Below, piece by piece: positions 8,738 to 18,070 of a DNA stretch of 64,000 nucleotides. Below the pieces are notes generated by a model that saw only the letters and a program-made list of their open reading frames with translations, was not told the DNA's origin and did not search any database. The translations under genes and the position numbers were made by a program. The DNA is from JAIOQJ01 sp963718635 (lineage in GTDB: Bacteria; Planctomycetota; Planctomycetia; Gemmatales; Gemmataceae). The DNA lies in assembly GCA_963718635.1 (NCBI GenBank), contig OY970367.1, forward strand, positions 6,324,001-6,388,000, given 5' to 3'. Each line of letters begins with the position of its first letter. Within the stretch, counting starts at the first letter, position 1.

Positions 8738-8942
8738 ATGATAAAAGTACGGTGTCCGATCTGCGATCAAGCCATGCCCGGACTGCCCGCCGAGTGGCCC
8801 GATTATCCGTTCTGCACGCGCCCGCTGCCGGACGATCGACCTGGGTCGTTGGCTCGGTGAACGCTATCGGATTCCCGGTGAGGAAATCAACGACGACGAA
8901 TCGTCGGATTTGCCGCATCCGCAGGAAGAGGAAGCCCCCTGA
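8738..8942 (+). CDS. yacG: DNA gyrase inhibitor YacG (one frameshift)
   Basis: Small zinc-finger protein of the YacG family, which binds GyrB and inhibits gyrase in characterised species. From the ATG at 8738 the frame reads MIKVRCPICDQAMPG, LPAEWPDYPFC, then breaks at an extra C in the run CGCCCG near 8815. After removing one base it continues CRTIDLGRWLGERYRIPGEE and ends DLPHPQEEEAP. The four cysteines (CPIC and FC...CR) and the DLGRWL motif are all present. The 205-base span is one base more than a multiple of three, as expected for a single insertion. The terminator at 8976 follows directly. Confidence 0.85.
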
Positions 8943-8975
8943 ACCGGTCGTTCCTTCGGCCGTTTTCTCATAACG

Positions 8976-9010
8976 AAGAAGGTGGAGTGCGCGCTCCACC
9001 TTCTTTTTTT
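8976..9010 (+). terminator. Rho-independent terminator after yacG
   Basis: A stem GAAGGTGGAG / CTCCACCTTC with a six-base loop is followed by a run of T (9004-9010). It closes the plus-strand chaperone/fmdB/yacG block. Confidence 0.9.
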
Positions 9011-9188
9011 ATGCGCGCTTTGCACTTTGGAATGTAGAGACTTCTTCGCTTAAGCTACAGGCAAGCCCCGTCTCGATTCGAACGCAGTCGCAACGCGAAG
9101 GCTTTTCGCTGCAACGATTCAATGCATGGTCAAGATCAAAAGACGGGTCCGAGCCGTACGCGTAAGCAACGGATCCGGGAGACAATAT

Positions 9189-9842
9189 TCACAAGTTGCC
9201 TGCTTTCTGAGCGGGGGGCGTTAGCCCTCCGTGCACGACACTCGCAGCACCCACGGCGGGTTGACGCCCGCCGCTCAGAAAGGAATCGATTGTTCCGTAC
9301 TGCGTATGCAGAAATCGCGTGAGAAAGAGGTGTTGATTCAAGGTATACATGATCGGGACATGGAGTCGATCAATCTCCCGCAAAGGCCGTTTCGATCCGG
9401 AGGCCGTCCACCAAGTGCCTCCGATCGGTTTGCCGTAAGCCTTGTTCAGTCGCCGAGATGCGTAACTTTTCAAATCGCCGAGGATGTCGTCCGAGCGGAC
9501 ATCGTCCGGAGCTTCCACGATTGCGTGAAAGTGATTGGCCATAATGGAAGCGGCATGGAGCGCCCATCCACGGAAGGTGGTCGTTTCCAGAAACTGCGCG
9601 AGGACGGAGTCGGCCTGTTCGCGTGTCAGCCAGACCGGGGACCCTTTCATGAGCCGTTGGGATTCGCGTTTGAGGCCGGCGATATCCGCATCGTAAGGTT
9701 GGTCGGGCCGATCGTGCTCGAGGCGGAGTGCGTCGGTGGCGGGGTCGTCCGGGCGCGCGTCCCAGACGCGGCCGACGAAGCCGCGCTCATCGCCGGGCAG
9801 CCAGGTGCCATAGGTGGTGGATGTCAGGAGCCAATGGCGCAT
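9189..9842 (-). mobile_element. REP-associated tyrosine transposase (IS200-like, RAYT)
   Basis: About 217 residues from the ATG at 9842, beginning MRHWLLTSTTYGTWLPGDER, a signature start of a transposase family frequent in planctomycetes. The metal-binding HUH motif appears as NHFHAIVE near residue 110. The fold is that of IS200/Y1 transposases, which cut single-stranded DNA with a tyrosine nucleophile; MYTLNQ near residue 165 is in the region where it is expected. The last 30 or so codons run into the palindromic repeat at 9204-9281, so the C-terminus (SGGRQPAVG) is encoded by REP sequence. REP-like palindromes flank both ends, as is typical for RAYT genes that mobilise such repeats. Confidence 0.85.
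9204..9281. repeat. Paired REP palindromes at the RAYT 3' end
   Basis: Arms 9204-9233 and 9252-9281 are imperfect reverse complements (TTTCTGAGCGG... against ...CCGCTCAGAAA). Each arm also contains its own short palindrome around GGGCGTTAGCCC and GCGGGTTGACGCCCGC. This is a two-unit, head-to-head REP arrangement. Confidence 0.8.
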
Positions 9843-9862
9843 GATGGAGTCTCTCACACGGT

Positions 9863-10069
9863 TTACGGACGCACGGTGGGCTTACGCCCACCGCTCAGGA
9901 GTGCTTCGATGTCGTAGTTCACGCTGGCAGCACCCCAATCGGGTTCGCGCTGGAAGGTATTGACGAAGTAGTAAGGGCCCTCGGTGGTATCGTCCGGATT
10001 CACGAAGACGGTGGCCAGCAAGAATTTGTCGGCTTGGTGTACTGGCCGAAAAACCCCTCCTGGGCGCGT
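9863..10069 (-). pseudogene. C-terminal remnant of an unidentified gene
   Basis: The minus strand between a TAG at 10070-10072 and a TAA at 9863-9865 encodes about 68 residues with protein-like composition: KFLLATVFVNPDDTTEG, PYYFVNTFQREPDWG, AASVNYDIEALLSGG. There is no start codon with a ribosome site, and the final ten codons are REP sequence, as in the neighbouring transposase. It looks like the tail of a gene interrupted by insertion of the RAYT element. I do not recognise the parent family. Confidence 0.5.
9871..9899. repeat. REP palindrome at the RAYT 5' side
   Basis: GGTGGGCTTACGCCCACC forms a perfect short palindrome followed by GCTCAGG, matching the motif of the repeat at the other end of the transposase gene and the larger hairpin at 33430. 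Confidence 0.75.
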
Positions 10070-10346
10070 CTAAAATTGGCTGGCCATCAATGCGGGCGAG
10101 TAAACGATCATTAGCGAGGGCCTCCTCGATACAAGCAAGCGATAACCTAAACCGGAGAAGATAAGGCGTCTAGGTTTGCCAGGCAACGACAGTTCCCTTC
10201 AAGATGCGCTGAATCTGCCGGATTCATCGGTTCTGTTCATGTCAACGATTGTTCCTGCCGATCTATGCGAAAGGAAGAAGATGACACGCCACCGGGCGTC
10301 GGGCACGCATTGACCCGTCGTCGCTTGGCAGTCGAGGAGCGATCCC

Positions 10347-11845
10347 ATGCGCAATGGATTTCTCGGAGCGATCATGGCACTGGCGACCGGCGCCGGTCTG
10401 GCCTGGGGGCAGTACCCTTCGAGCGGTTCATTTGGAGCGCCGTCGGTCATCCCGCCGCAGCTGCCCTCGTTCCCGGGAGGCGGGCCATCGCAGAACGATC
10501 CGGCGGCCATGCCGAATTATCCAACGCCTAATAACCTGGACGCCTTCAATCCGAACGGCCCCGCCAGCGGCCAGGAAGCCAACATCCCTCGTATTTGGCT
10601 AACCGGCGAATACCTGCTCTTTTTCTCGAAGTCGTGCACATCAACGCGCCACTCGTCACCACCAGCGCCCCTGCCGATGGCGGGGTCGTCGGCAGCCCGT
10701 CGACTCAAGTCCTCTTCGGCAATCAGAGCGTCCCTTTCGGCGTGAACAGCGGCTACCGCTTCGACGGCGGCTACTGGTTCGACAATGCCGCGAGATTGGG
10801 AATCGATCTTGGCGGTTTCTACCTCGAACCGAAGTCAAAGAACTTCGGCATTGCCTCGCTCGATTCAGGCACTCCAGTCATCGCTCGCCCCTTTTTCGAC
10901 CCCCAGACAGGGACGGCCGGTTCGTTTGTGGTCTCATCGCCTGGCATTGCAACCGGCAACGTCTTCGTCGCCACGCGAACGCAAACCTACGGTGGTGAAG
11001 CGAATGCCATCTTGAACCTCTACCGTAGCGCACCGCAATCGAACATGGGCTACAGCCTTAGCGTGGCCGGGGGCCTTCGCTACCTGAAGTTCTCCGACGA
11101 CGTTGAAATCCTGACGAATTCCAACCTCAGTATCGGCGGCGTTGCCAGCATCAATAATCAGACCTTCGTCGGCGGCACCACTTCCAACACGGTCGTCACG
11201 ACAACCGGAATCTTCCCGCTGATTACAACAACAACAACGACTACGAACAACACCTCGACGGTCAACACCCAGATCGTCGATCATTTCCGCGCTCGCAACG
11301 AATTCTACGGCGGCAACCTCGGCCTGTTCCAGTACTTCAACTACGGCCGCTGGAACGTCGGGCTTACTACTAAGCTCGCGCTCGGCGATATGCAGCAGCT
11401 CATCGACATCAGCGGCGTATCGAATGTCGCCATCCAAAACACCCAAGTGATCAACACCGCGATCAATCCGCCCGGCGCGTTCAATACGATCAACAGCAGC
11501 ACAACGAGCTCGACCACATCGAACAATGTCGCTTCGGGCGGGATTCTGGCCACCAGCAACATCATTGGCCATAAGCGACGTGACGACTTCGCCGCGATTC
11601 CCGAAGTAAATCTGAAGATCGGTTATGAAATCACCCCGGCCGTCACGATCTTCGGCGGCTACAGCATGACTTATATCTCACGTGTGGTCCGCTCGGGCGA
11701 TCTGATCAGCGGCAACTCTTCGCCGGCTTTGCAGCCAACCAATGCTGCCTTCGGCACCCCTTCTGTCGTTAATCAGCAGAATTTGTTGCCTCGCTCCGAC
11801 TTCTGGATTCAAGGCCTGACGTTCGGATTGAACATCCGTTACTAA
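10347..11845 (+). CDS. BBP7-family outer membrane beta-barrel protein (one frameshift)
   Basis: Predicted planctomycete outer-membrane barrel of about 499 residues after repair. A signal peptide (MRNGFLGAIMALATGAG ... AWGQ) is followed by a proline-rich linker and the BBP7 opening IWLTGEYLLFFSK. There the frame breaks near 10635 (one base missing) and resumes as VHINAPLVTTSAP. Later features fit BBP7: GYRFDGGYWFDN, a Thr/Asn-rich loop region, EFYGGNLGLFQYF, KIGYEITPAVTIFGGYS, and the terminal WIQGLTFGLNIRY ending in an aromatic residue as barrels do. The function is probably structural or porin-like; the family has no firm biochemical role. The 277 bases upstream hold no gene that I can see. 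Confidence 0.85.
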
Positions 11846-12095
11846 GGGAAAGTCGTGAAGCCCTGGTCAGCACGCCAATTGTAAAGCAGCGACGCGAAGG
11901 CTTTGCGCGGCGGTCGGCCTGTCAGAGTTACATGGAAATGCCTTCACAGCGCGGCAAACGAAACATCGTCGCTGGCGTGTCCGGCGAGGTGAGGGCTTTG
12001 CTCAGTGGAGCTAGTCAGGCGAGCCAAATGGCGTGACGATTCGGGTTCTGCCATTACCTGACAGCCTACGCTGCTCGACTCGCCATATCGATCGT

Positions 12096-12150
12096 GCGTT
12101 TTCCCACGATTTTGTCGGGTTTCGCCTTCGGGAAATATTTCCCGGAGGCG
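12096..12150 (+). repeat. Structured repeat, copy A
   Basis: Conserved box CGTTTTCCCACGATTTT, then TCGGGTTT, then a hairpin CGCCTTCGGGAAAT / ATTTCCCGGAGGCG with one mismatch. The hairpin centre GGAAATATTTCC is shared by all copies. Confidence 0.8.
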
Positions 12151-12238
12151 GTACGTCAGAATGACGGGCGATTGAGCGTCGTTCATTTGAATGGTCTTGA
12201 TTCCGCAATACGAATTCCGCATTCCGAATTTCCCCTGA

Positions 12239-12297
12239 GCGTTTTCCCACGATTTAATTGGAAAGTCCCTTCAGGAAATATTTCCTGAAGGGACTCC
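12239..12297 (+). repeat. Structured repeat, copy B
   Basis: The same 5' box, CGTTTTCCCACGATTT, followed by a perfect 30-base palindrome GTCCCTTCAGGAAAT / ATTTCCTGAAGGGAC. The stem flanks differ from copy A on both sides in a compensating way. Confidence 0.8.
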
Positions 12298-12300
12298 TTG

Positions 12301-12387
12301 TTAGCCGGGACGCGGAGGCTTTGCGCAGCGGAGCGCTTGCTGGCCGAAAAGCGCTCCGCTGCGCAATGCCTCCGCATCGCGGCTAAG
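12301..12387. repeat. Large hairpin between structured repeats B and C
   Basis: Arms 12301-12336 and 12351-12387 pair over about 36 bases with few mismatches (TTAGCCGGGACGCGGAGGC ... with ... GCCTCCGCATCGCGGCTAA). The outer TTAGCCG/CGGCTAA ends resemble a common dispersed repeat type of this genome. Confidence 0.8.
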
Positions 12388-12408
12388 TCGTTTTCGCTTA
12401 ATCACCGC

Positions 12409-12460
12409 GCGTTTTCACATGATTTCCTCGGGTTTCGCCTTCTAGAAATATTTCCAGAAT
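12409..12460 (+). repeat. Structured repeat, copy C (most diverged)
   Basis: GCGTTTTCACATGATTTCC then TCGGGTTTCGCCTTC and AGAAATATTTCC. The 3' stem arm has decayed to AGAATATT, so pairing is partial. Confidence 0.7.
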
Positions 12461-12480
12461 ATTAACCGATAGCTTTTTTC

Positions 12481-12620
12481 CCTCGTTTGACGCTCCGCGT
12501 CGAACGTCTTAATCGACGCTCTGCGTCGTCTCCTTCTCGAACGAAAGCTAGAAATTCTGTGAGCGTCTTAATCGACGCAGAGCGTCGATGAAGACGTTCG
12601 ACGCGGAGCGTCAAACGAGG
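12481..12620. repeat. 48-base near-perfect inverted repeat
   Basis: The left arm 12481-12528 and the right arm 12573-12620 are reverse complements with one mismatch in 48 positions; the loop is 44 bases. The arms begin CCTCGTTTGACGCTCCGCG. Such high identity implies recent origin or maintained pairing. Confidence 0.88.
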
Positions 12621-12634
12621 TTTAGTCAGAGCCA

Positions 12635-12675
12635 CGACCGTTAGGGAGCGGTGGGGCCTCCGCCCCTAACGGTCG
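12635..12675. repeat. Short hairpin before structured repeat D
   Basis: CGACCGTTAGGG at 12635-12646 pairs with CCCTAACGGTCG at 12664-12675, with a further GGGGCC/CC pairing inside. Confidence 0.75.
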
Positions 12676-12700
12676 CGGCGCCGACTTGCAAACTCTTAGT

Positions 12701-12755
12701 TCGTTTTCCCACGATTTTCTCGGGTTTACGCTTATGGAAATATTTCCAGAAGCGA
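12701..12755 (+). repeat. Structured repeat, copy D
   Basis: TCGTTTTCCCACGATTTTC then TCGGGTTTACGCTTATGG and AAATATTTCCAGAAGCG. The stem CGCTTATGGAAAT / ATTTCCAGAAGCG has one mismatch. It shares the centre GGAAATATTTCC with copies A-C. Confidence 0.8.
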
Positions 12756-13396
12756 CTGCGTGTTCGCATCGTGTCCCGCCAGACAAGCTGCTGCGAACCG
12801 GCCGCACCGCGCACCGTCTCCGGCGACCCGAACAGCATAAGCTGTCGGATTCTTGGACCGGCGCAGCAGATAAACTAGCTTAGGCGTGCTTAAAACGGAA
12901 ATGCGAAATCGGAGAAACGTCATTCTCGTTTGACGCTTCGCGTTCAAAGTTTTCATCAACGCAATCAGAACCACAACTTCTTCGAAGTGGTCAAACACAA
13001 ATAGCGCAACTTGAAAAATGACGCGGCTTGCTAACGAAAGTCCGTCGCTGGCGCGGCCAGCGAGCAGGAAACACTGCCGCTGGCGCGTTCGGCTTACGAA
13101 AGGTCGGTTAGTCCTTGCGCAATACAGAAGCTTTGCGCCGAGGATCTCTCGCCCACCGGAATGGGGCAACCCGCATTTATACCAAAGCGCCTATCTTTGC
13201 TGGTTTTTTTCAAAATGTACACATTCAAGTTGGCATCATATTTTTTCCGATAGTTTGGTAACCTCGTGAACAGAATGGGGTCGGTGGAAGTTCGCCTCAG
13301 GCATCGAGAAAGCCGCGCATCTGGCGGTTTGCGGGCTCGGCGTCAGCGGGAACTTCAATACAAGTGGACGGAGCTTTTCTCCGTCGGGATGCTTTG

Positions 13397-15265
13397 ATGC
13401 CAGACCAGGTGATTCAGCGAGTCGTCTTTTCGACGGATGCCCAAGTTGCCTCTTTATACTGCCTATCCGAAAACCTCTCCGCACTGAAGGCAGCGAAAGT
13501 AAGCACGAACGGCCGACGATCCGCGGAGATTCAGGCCGGCTGCAAGTTGTCGACCGACACGTACTTCAACAGCTTTTTCGAAAGTTACTGGCGGCGCTAC
13601 ACCCACCTCGATAAGCTCATCCTCCGCTTGGAGCTTAGTGGGGCCGGGAGCGTTCATCTCTATCGCCGCTCTCCGGTTTATGGCAAAACATTACTCATTT
13701 CGGAATCGTTCGATTGCCAAGCCTCGGACCCGGCGATTGTTTTAGCTGTGCCGCCGAAGAGGCTCTACGATTGCGAATATGGGTCGCTATTTTTCGAAAT
13801 CACCAGCGGCGACAGTTCCGTGACGCTGCATTGCGCTGACTGGGCCGCCGCTGATGTGAAAACGAAGCCGGTCCATCTCGTCGCCGGCTACTGCACCTTC
13901 AATCGCGAAAAAGAAGTCTTGAGCAACATTGAGGCGATTGACGCCGATCGTTCAGTCTCCGACAAACTGCATCGCGTAGTCGTCATCGATCAAGGCAATA
14001 AGCCGGTGCGCGCCCACCCGGCGTATCGCAACCTGTCGCCGCGCGCCTTGGCCGGCCTTCATTTAGTGGAGCAGGACAATTACGGCGGCGCGGGAGGCTT
14101 CACACGCTCGATGCGCGAAGCGGAGTGTATTGAAGGCGCGACCCATATGCTGCTGATGGATGATGACGCCATCCTGGAGCCGGAAAGCATCTTCCGTGCG
14201 ATCGCCTTTTTCGAGTTGGCGAAAGAGGAAGTCGGCTTAGGCGGCAATATGCTTAACATGCTCCACCCGACAAAGCTCTGGGAATCAGCGGGCAACATGG
14301 ATTTTGGCGCCATGACCCCATGTCCGCTTCAACCGAATCTGAAACTCGATACGCCGAGTGCGATGAAAACGCTCGCACGCGTCGAGCAAGGCAACTACGC
14401 GGGCTGGACCTTTTTCGCCTTTCCTCTATCGCTGTTGCAGAAGCACGGCTACCCGCTTCCTATTTTTATTCATTACGATGATGTCGAATTCGGCAGCCGC
14501 TTGAGCGCTCGCGGCGTGCCCATTGTGAACCTGCCGGCCTTAGGAGTCTGGCACGAACCTTTCGACACGAAACCCGTCGGCTGGCAATGGTATTACAACA
14601 TCCGCAACAAGTTCCTGCTCTGCGCCATGCGCGGGATGACCGGGCGAAAAACGTACGCCAAATATCTTCTTGCCAACCTGTTCACGTGCTTGCTGGCGCA
14701 CGATTACTACTCGGCATGGCTGATCTGTGAAGCGGCCGAAGACTACCTGGACGGCCCGAAAATTGTCGAGAGTCTGCCGCAGGAAAAACACAGCAAGCTG
14801 CTGGCTGCGCAAAACATACGGTGAGCCTTCATTAGCAAAGACAACAAGTTTAAGCGTGGTTCGCACCCCGAACACGAAACGATCGAAATGGGCAAGCCGA
14901 CTCAGCTTCGTGAAAGCGATTATTCAAGAGATCCGGAAGCCTAGTCCGATTAAGAACGACACGCCGGTTTACGCGCTGCACAGTTCTCACCTTCATTGGT
15001 CTCAGATCGCCAAGACTGATGTAGTCGCCGTTGACAACCCGTACCATCCAGACTATCTCGTTTTCCGGCGCTGCGCGGTACGTTTATCGAACTGCTTCGT
15101 CGCGGCCTACGGTCCGCCGTCCGATTGCTATTCAGCCATAAAAAGAACGCCCGCCAATGGCAGGATGCCTTCGGCCGGCTTACGAGCGATGAATTCTGGA
15201 CAAGATATTTGCGCGAAGATGCGGTGGTGAAGGAGATTCCATGCAACCGAAGCAAGGCGGCCTGA
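13397..15265 (+). CDS. GlfT2-like glycosyltransferase, family 2 (two frameshifts)
   Basis: About 622 residues after repair. It resembles bacterial galactofuranosyltransferase GlfT2-type enzymes: an N-terminal beta-sandwich (residues 1-150), a GT-A domain with VAGYCTFNREKEVL and the metal-binding LLMDDDAILEPES, GNYAGWTFFAFP, FIHYDDVEFGSRL and WHEPFD, and a helical C-terminal domain. The start is the ATG at 13397 (MPDQVIQRVVFS), preferred over an upstream GTG at 13364. One extra base near 14804 breaks the frame after HSKLLA, which then continues LRKTYGEP. One missing base near 15070 restores the original frame, read as LRGTFIELLRRGL and ending PCNRSKAA. It overlaps the next glycosyltransferase by 25 bases, so the two should act in one polysaccharide pathway. 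Confidence 0.85.
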
Positions 15266-17070
15266 ATGAAACCGCTGTAAGCGCGCCGAGTGAAATCGCC
15301 GCCGCCACGCGTGACAATCGGTTGGCAGGCGAACGGGCGCGCCCGGAGGGTTGGGCCATCTCCAAGCGGCCTCTGCGCATCTTGCTCCTTGGCTGGGCCG
15401 ACCTATCGGCACAAGCGCGGGAGGGTTCGGGCTACAACTGGAACGCCTCCGAACTTGCGTCGGGACTTGCTTTAAGCGGGCATGAGGTCTTTTACCTGCG
15501 ATCGGGGATGGACTATACCCTTCTTCCTCCGGGACCCTATGTCCGCTTCCAAAAAAACTGGCGCGGCATTAGTTGCCATGCCCTATTCAACAGCCGCAAC
15601 GTGAGCCCGAGCTATCCGAATTTTCACAACGTTCATCGCGATATGTCGAGCCCGAACGACATGAAAGCAGTGCTGGCTTGGTGTGGAGAAATCAAGCCCG
15701 ACGTGATCCACATCCATTCACTCGAAGGGCTGCCCCTCGACTTGATCGGTGAGCTGCGTGCGGGCGGGTATAAGGTCGTCGTTACGCCGCACAATTATTG
15801 GTACGTCTGTTCCCAGGTCGATCTTCTGCACGACGAGCGCGAAGTCTGCCTCGATTTCGAGGGGGGCAAGAAATGTGTCGGCTGCATCCTTGCCCCACGG
15901 CCTGCGCGCATTCGGCTGGCGCGAGCGCTCGAGCAAATTCCAAGACTGCGTCGAATCGTCCGCTTCGGCTATCGCATTGCCAAAAAACTTCGCGCGATCC
16001 TGTTGCGAAAGCAAAACATTACAGCATCTTATAACAGCGCCGGCAACGAACTGCTGCCCGATCCGGAACTTGCACTTGGCTTCGAAATCGGCGATCCGCG
16101 ACTTCACAACGGCACGATCGATCATGGACTGCGACAAACTCCGTTCGATAAGATCTGCCAACCCGCCCAAGCCCCCGCTGATATGAATCAAAAAGTTTTG
16201 ACCGCTCTGCGCAAACCCCTGACCGTTGTGAACGCCTACGGGGAACGACGCGCCCGCGGCATTGCCATGTTGAATCAAGCCAATTGGGTTACACCTCCAA
16301 GTCGATTCATGTGCCGAGCCTATGAAGCAACCGGCGTTGATAGCGCTCGCTTGCGCCATGTTCCGCTAGGTCAGCCTCATTTTGATCAGATTCACCGTCG
16401 AGCCAAGCTCTCGCCCTATTATGACGTTCGGCCTTGGGATGCACACTCGGCGCGCCGCCCGCTGCGTGTTGCCTTTTGGGGCACCACGCGAAATAACAAA
16501 GGCTTGGCAGTATTGGCGCGTGCCATCGAGGTATTGCCAAAAGAGATCCGCCAGCGCTGTCACTTCACGATTCACGCAAGCGGGCCCGACTGGTCGTTCC
16601 GCAAGCTGCTCAGCTTCTTTCCCGAGGTGAGTTTTTTAGGCGGCTATGATCAACTGCAACTGATAGCCGGCAGTGGTGAATTCGATGTGGCGGTCCTGCC
16701 ATTTATCTGGCTGGAAAACTCACCGCTGGTAATGCTCGAATGCCTGCATGCCGGCAAATTCTTGATCAGTTCGCGCTTGGGCGGGCCGGTCGATTGGCTG
16801 CACGAACCAGGCTCCGCCAAGTCCGCCGGCAACGGTGGGCTAGGCAACGGCCTGATGTTCCCCGGCGGCGATGAGAAGGCACTTGCCGACTGCATCGGCC
16901 AAGTCGTGCGCGGTGAAGTGGTGCTGCCAAGCCCCCGCGAGATTCATGCGGTCAGTGAACTCTGCAGCTACCCACAGCATGTCGCCCTTGTCGAGGCGAT
17001 GTATCAGGAATTGCAGCAGAGCGACCTCGAACAGCCCGCAGCGGGCGTGGCGCAGCGTCTGGCAGCGTAA
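15241..17070 (+). CDS. Glycosyltransferase (GT4-like)
   Basis: 609 residues with two Rossmann-type halves. The N-terminal half contains LRILLLGWADLS, SGYNWNASELASGLALSGHE, DVIHIHSLEGLPLD and VTPHNYWYVCSQVDLLHD, an acceptor-side pattern of GT4 enzymes; a cysteine pair in CVGC (about residue 215) follows. The C-terminal half contains RVAFWGTTRNNKG, GGYDQLQLIAGSGEFDVAVL and PLVMLECLHAGKF, the usual nucleotide-sugar binding end. There is no signal peptide. The ATG at 15241 is preceded by AAGGAGATTCC, an excellent ribosome site inside the 3' end of the upstream glycosyltransferase gene. The sugar and acceptor are unknown. Confidence 0.85.
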   Translation: MQPKQGGLNETAVSAPSEIAAATRDNRLAGERARPEGWAISKRPLRILLLGWADLSAQAREGSGYNWNASELASGLALSGHEVFYLRSGMDYTLLPPGPYVRFQKNWRGISCHALFNSRNVSPSYPNFHNVHRDMSSPNDMKAVLAWCGEIKPDVIHIHSLEGLPLDLIGELRAGGYKVVVTPHNYWYVCSQVDLLHDEREVCLDFEGGKKCVGCILAPRPARIRLARALEQIPRLRRIVRFGYRIAKKLRAILLRKQNITASYNSAGNELLPDPELALGFEIGDPRLHNGTIDHGLRQTPFDKICQPAQAPADMNQKVLTALRKPLTVVNAYGERRARGIAMLNQANWVTPPSRFMCRAYEATGVDSARLRHVPLGQPHFDQIHRRAKLSPYYDVRPWDAHSARRPLRVAFWGTTRNNKGLAVLARAIEVLPKEIRQRCHFTIHASGPDWSFRKLLSFFPEVSFLGGYDQLQLIAGSGEFDVAVLPFIWLENSPLVMLECLHAGKFLISSRLGGPVDWLHEPGSAKSAGNGGLGNGLMFPGGDEKALADCIGQVVRGEVVLPSPREIHAVSELCSYPQHVALVEAMYQELQQSDLEQPAAGVAQRLAA

Positions 17071-17192
17071 CGAAAATTCGAAGTAGTTGAGTCGTTGCTT
17101 GCCCTTTTTTGAAGTTGCGCCTTCACGAGGCTGAATCGCCAGTTTTGAAGTTGTGCGCTAGCGGAATCACGACGAATTTATTGGGTCAGTAA

Positions 17193-17261
17193 GAGCCCGA
17201 AGCGCAAGCAAGGTAAGGCCTATTTTTTCCTAACGCTTTCCCTTGCTTGCACTTCGGGCTC
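17193..17261. repeat. Inverted repeat after the glycosyltransferase pair
   Basis: GAGCCCGAAGCGCAAGCAAGG (17193-17213) pairs with the arm 17241-17261 with one mismatch. It sits between convergent genes and could act as a bidirectional terminator. Confidence 0.78.
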
Positions 17262-17365
17262 TCAATACCCCCGAAGCCGCTTGGTACCGCGCAACTTCAA
17301 AAAGCGCCAGCGAAGGTATTATTTTTCTTCGCGGGCGCTCAGGCTCGTGTCGCGTTCAGAGCTTA

Positions 17366-18070
17366 CTACTTCTTCTTTTTCTCGAACTCATCCACGAACT
17401 TCTTCGGATTTTCCTTGAAGGCTTCCGCACAGCCGCTGCAGCAGACGTAATAGGTCTTGCCGTTGAAAGAGACTTGCTGAGTGCCGACGCCGCCGGAAAC
17501 GACGCACTCGTTCTTCTTGCCGCCGGTGATCGAAGCGCCTTCCTTCTTGCCTCGGACGACGAACAACTTTTTATCGACGCCGCGTCCGCCGGTTTGGACC
17601 GTTCCTTCCAGATTGAACAGCGCGCCCTCGTTCGTAGTGCTCATGGCGAGCGTGTACTTATCCATCGTGGTCGCGTCCGTTCGCGTGAGAACCAGCATTT
17701 TGCGTTTGATTTCGCCTTCGTAGACCTGTTTCTTGGAGTCGGCGCCGGTGATGGTCAATTCGTATTTCTTCTTGTCCGGCAGAAACTTCAACTCGCCATC
17801 CGTAAAGTTCTTGCTTTCTTTGAAAGTGATCTTCAGGCCGGACACTTCATCTTTGTTGAATTTCCATCCCCAATCCATCGTCTCTTTCCAGAACTCGGCC
17901 TTGCCGGTCTTGGTTTCGCCATCGCCCTTCCACTGGCCGATATAGTCGTTGAATGCCTGCAAAGCGGCCTTGGTCGCCGCCTGATCTTTGCTCGTCTCGG
18001 CAGCCGTGTGAGAAACAGTTGCCATCAATCCCAAAAGCGCCGCCGCGCCGATCATCAACTTAAAGCGCAT
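17366..18070 (-). CDS. Secreted protein with YHS/TRASH-like C-terminus
   Basis: 234 residues with a signal peptide (MRFKLMIGAAALLGLMATVS ... AAE). The middle 150 residues form an unassigned beta-rich domain with DYIGQWKGDGE, a pattern seen in secreted DUF-type proteins of planctomycetes. The last 50 residues contain NECVVSGGVG, then TYYVCCSGCAEAFKENP, which matches the YHS/TRASH-type metal-binding module (spaced Cys residues plus F and P). It is thus probably a periplasmic metal-binding protein. The tail is lysine-rich. It is alone on its strand between two repeats. Confidence 0.75.
   Translation of the reverse strand: MRFKLMIGAAALLGLMATVSHTAAETSKDQAATKAALQAFNDYIGQWKGDGETKTGKAEFWKETMDWGWKFNKDEVSGLKITFKESKNFTDGELKFLPDKKKYELTITGADSKKQVYEGEIKRKMLVLTRTDATTMDKYTLAMSTTNEGALFNLEGTVQTGGRGVDKKLFVVRGKKEGASITGGKKNECVVSGGVGTQQVSFNGKTYYVCCSGCAEAFKENPKKFVDEFEKKKK

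Larger units (their letters stand above)
11846..13396. other. Repeat-rich intergenic island
   Basis: This 1.5 kb stretch has no credible gene; short open frames on both strands run through palindromes. It contains four copies of a structured repeat (12096, 12239, 12409, 12701) alternating with three different large hairpins (12301, 12481, 12635). The parts outside these, 11846-12095 and 12756-13396, hold degenerate GC-rich fragments such as GTCGCTGGCG that also occur elsewhere in the window (for example near 28558). Confidence 0.7.

Noticed and set aside
8683..8973. 96-codon frame over the yacG region
   Set aside because: It runs in a different frame from the recognisable YacG protein; its composition (Arg/Thr/Ser) is that of an out-of-frame shadow.
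9231..9917. 228-codon plus-strand frame opposite the RAYT transposase
   Set aside because: Antisense shadow; the minus strand has the HUH motif and the family-specific start.
12010..12880. Short open frames in the 12 kb island (for example 12183-12377, 12651-12878)
   Set aside because: They are translations of palindromes and repeats; similar peptides recur because the DNA repeats recur.
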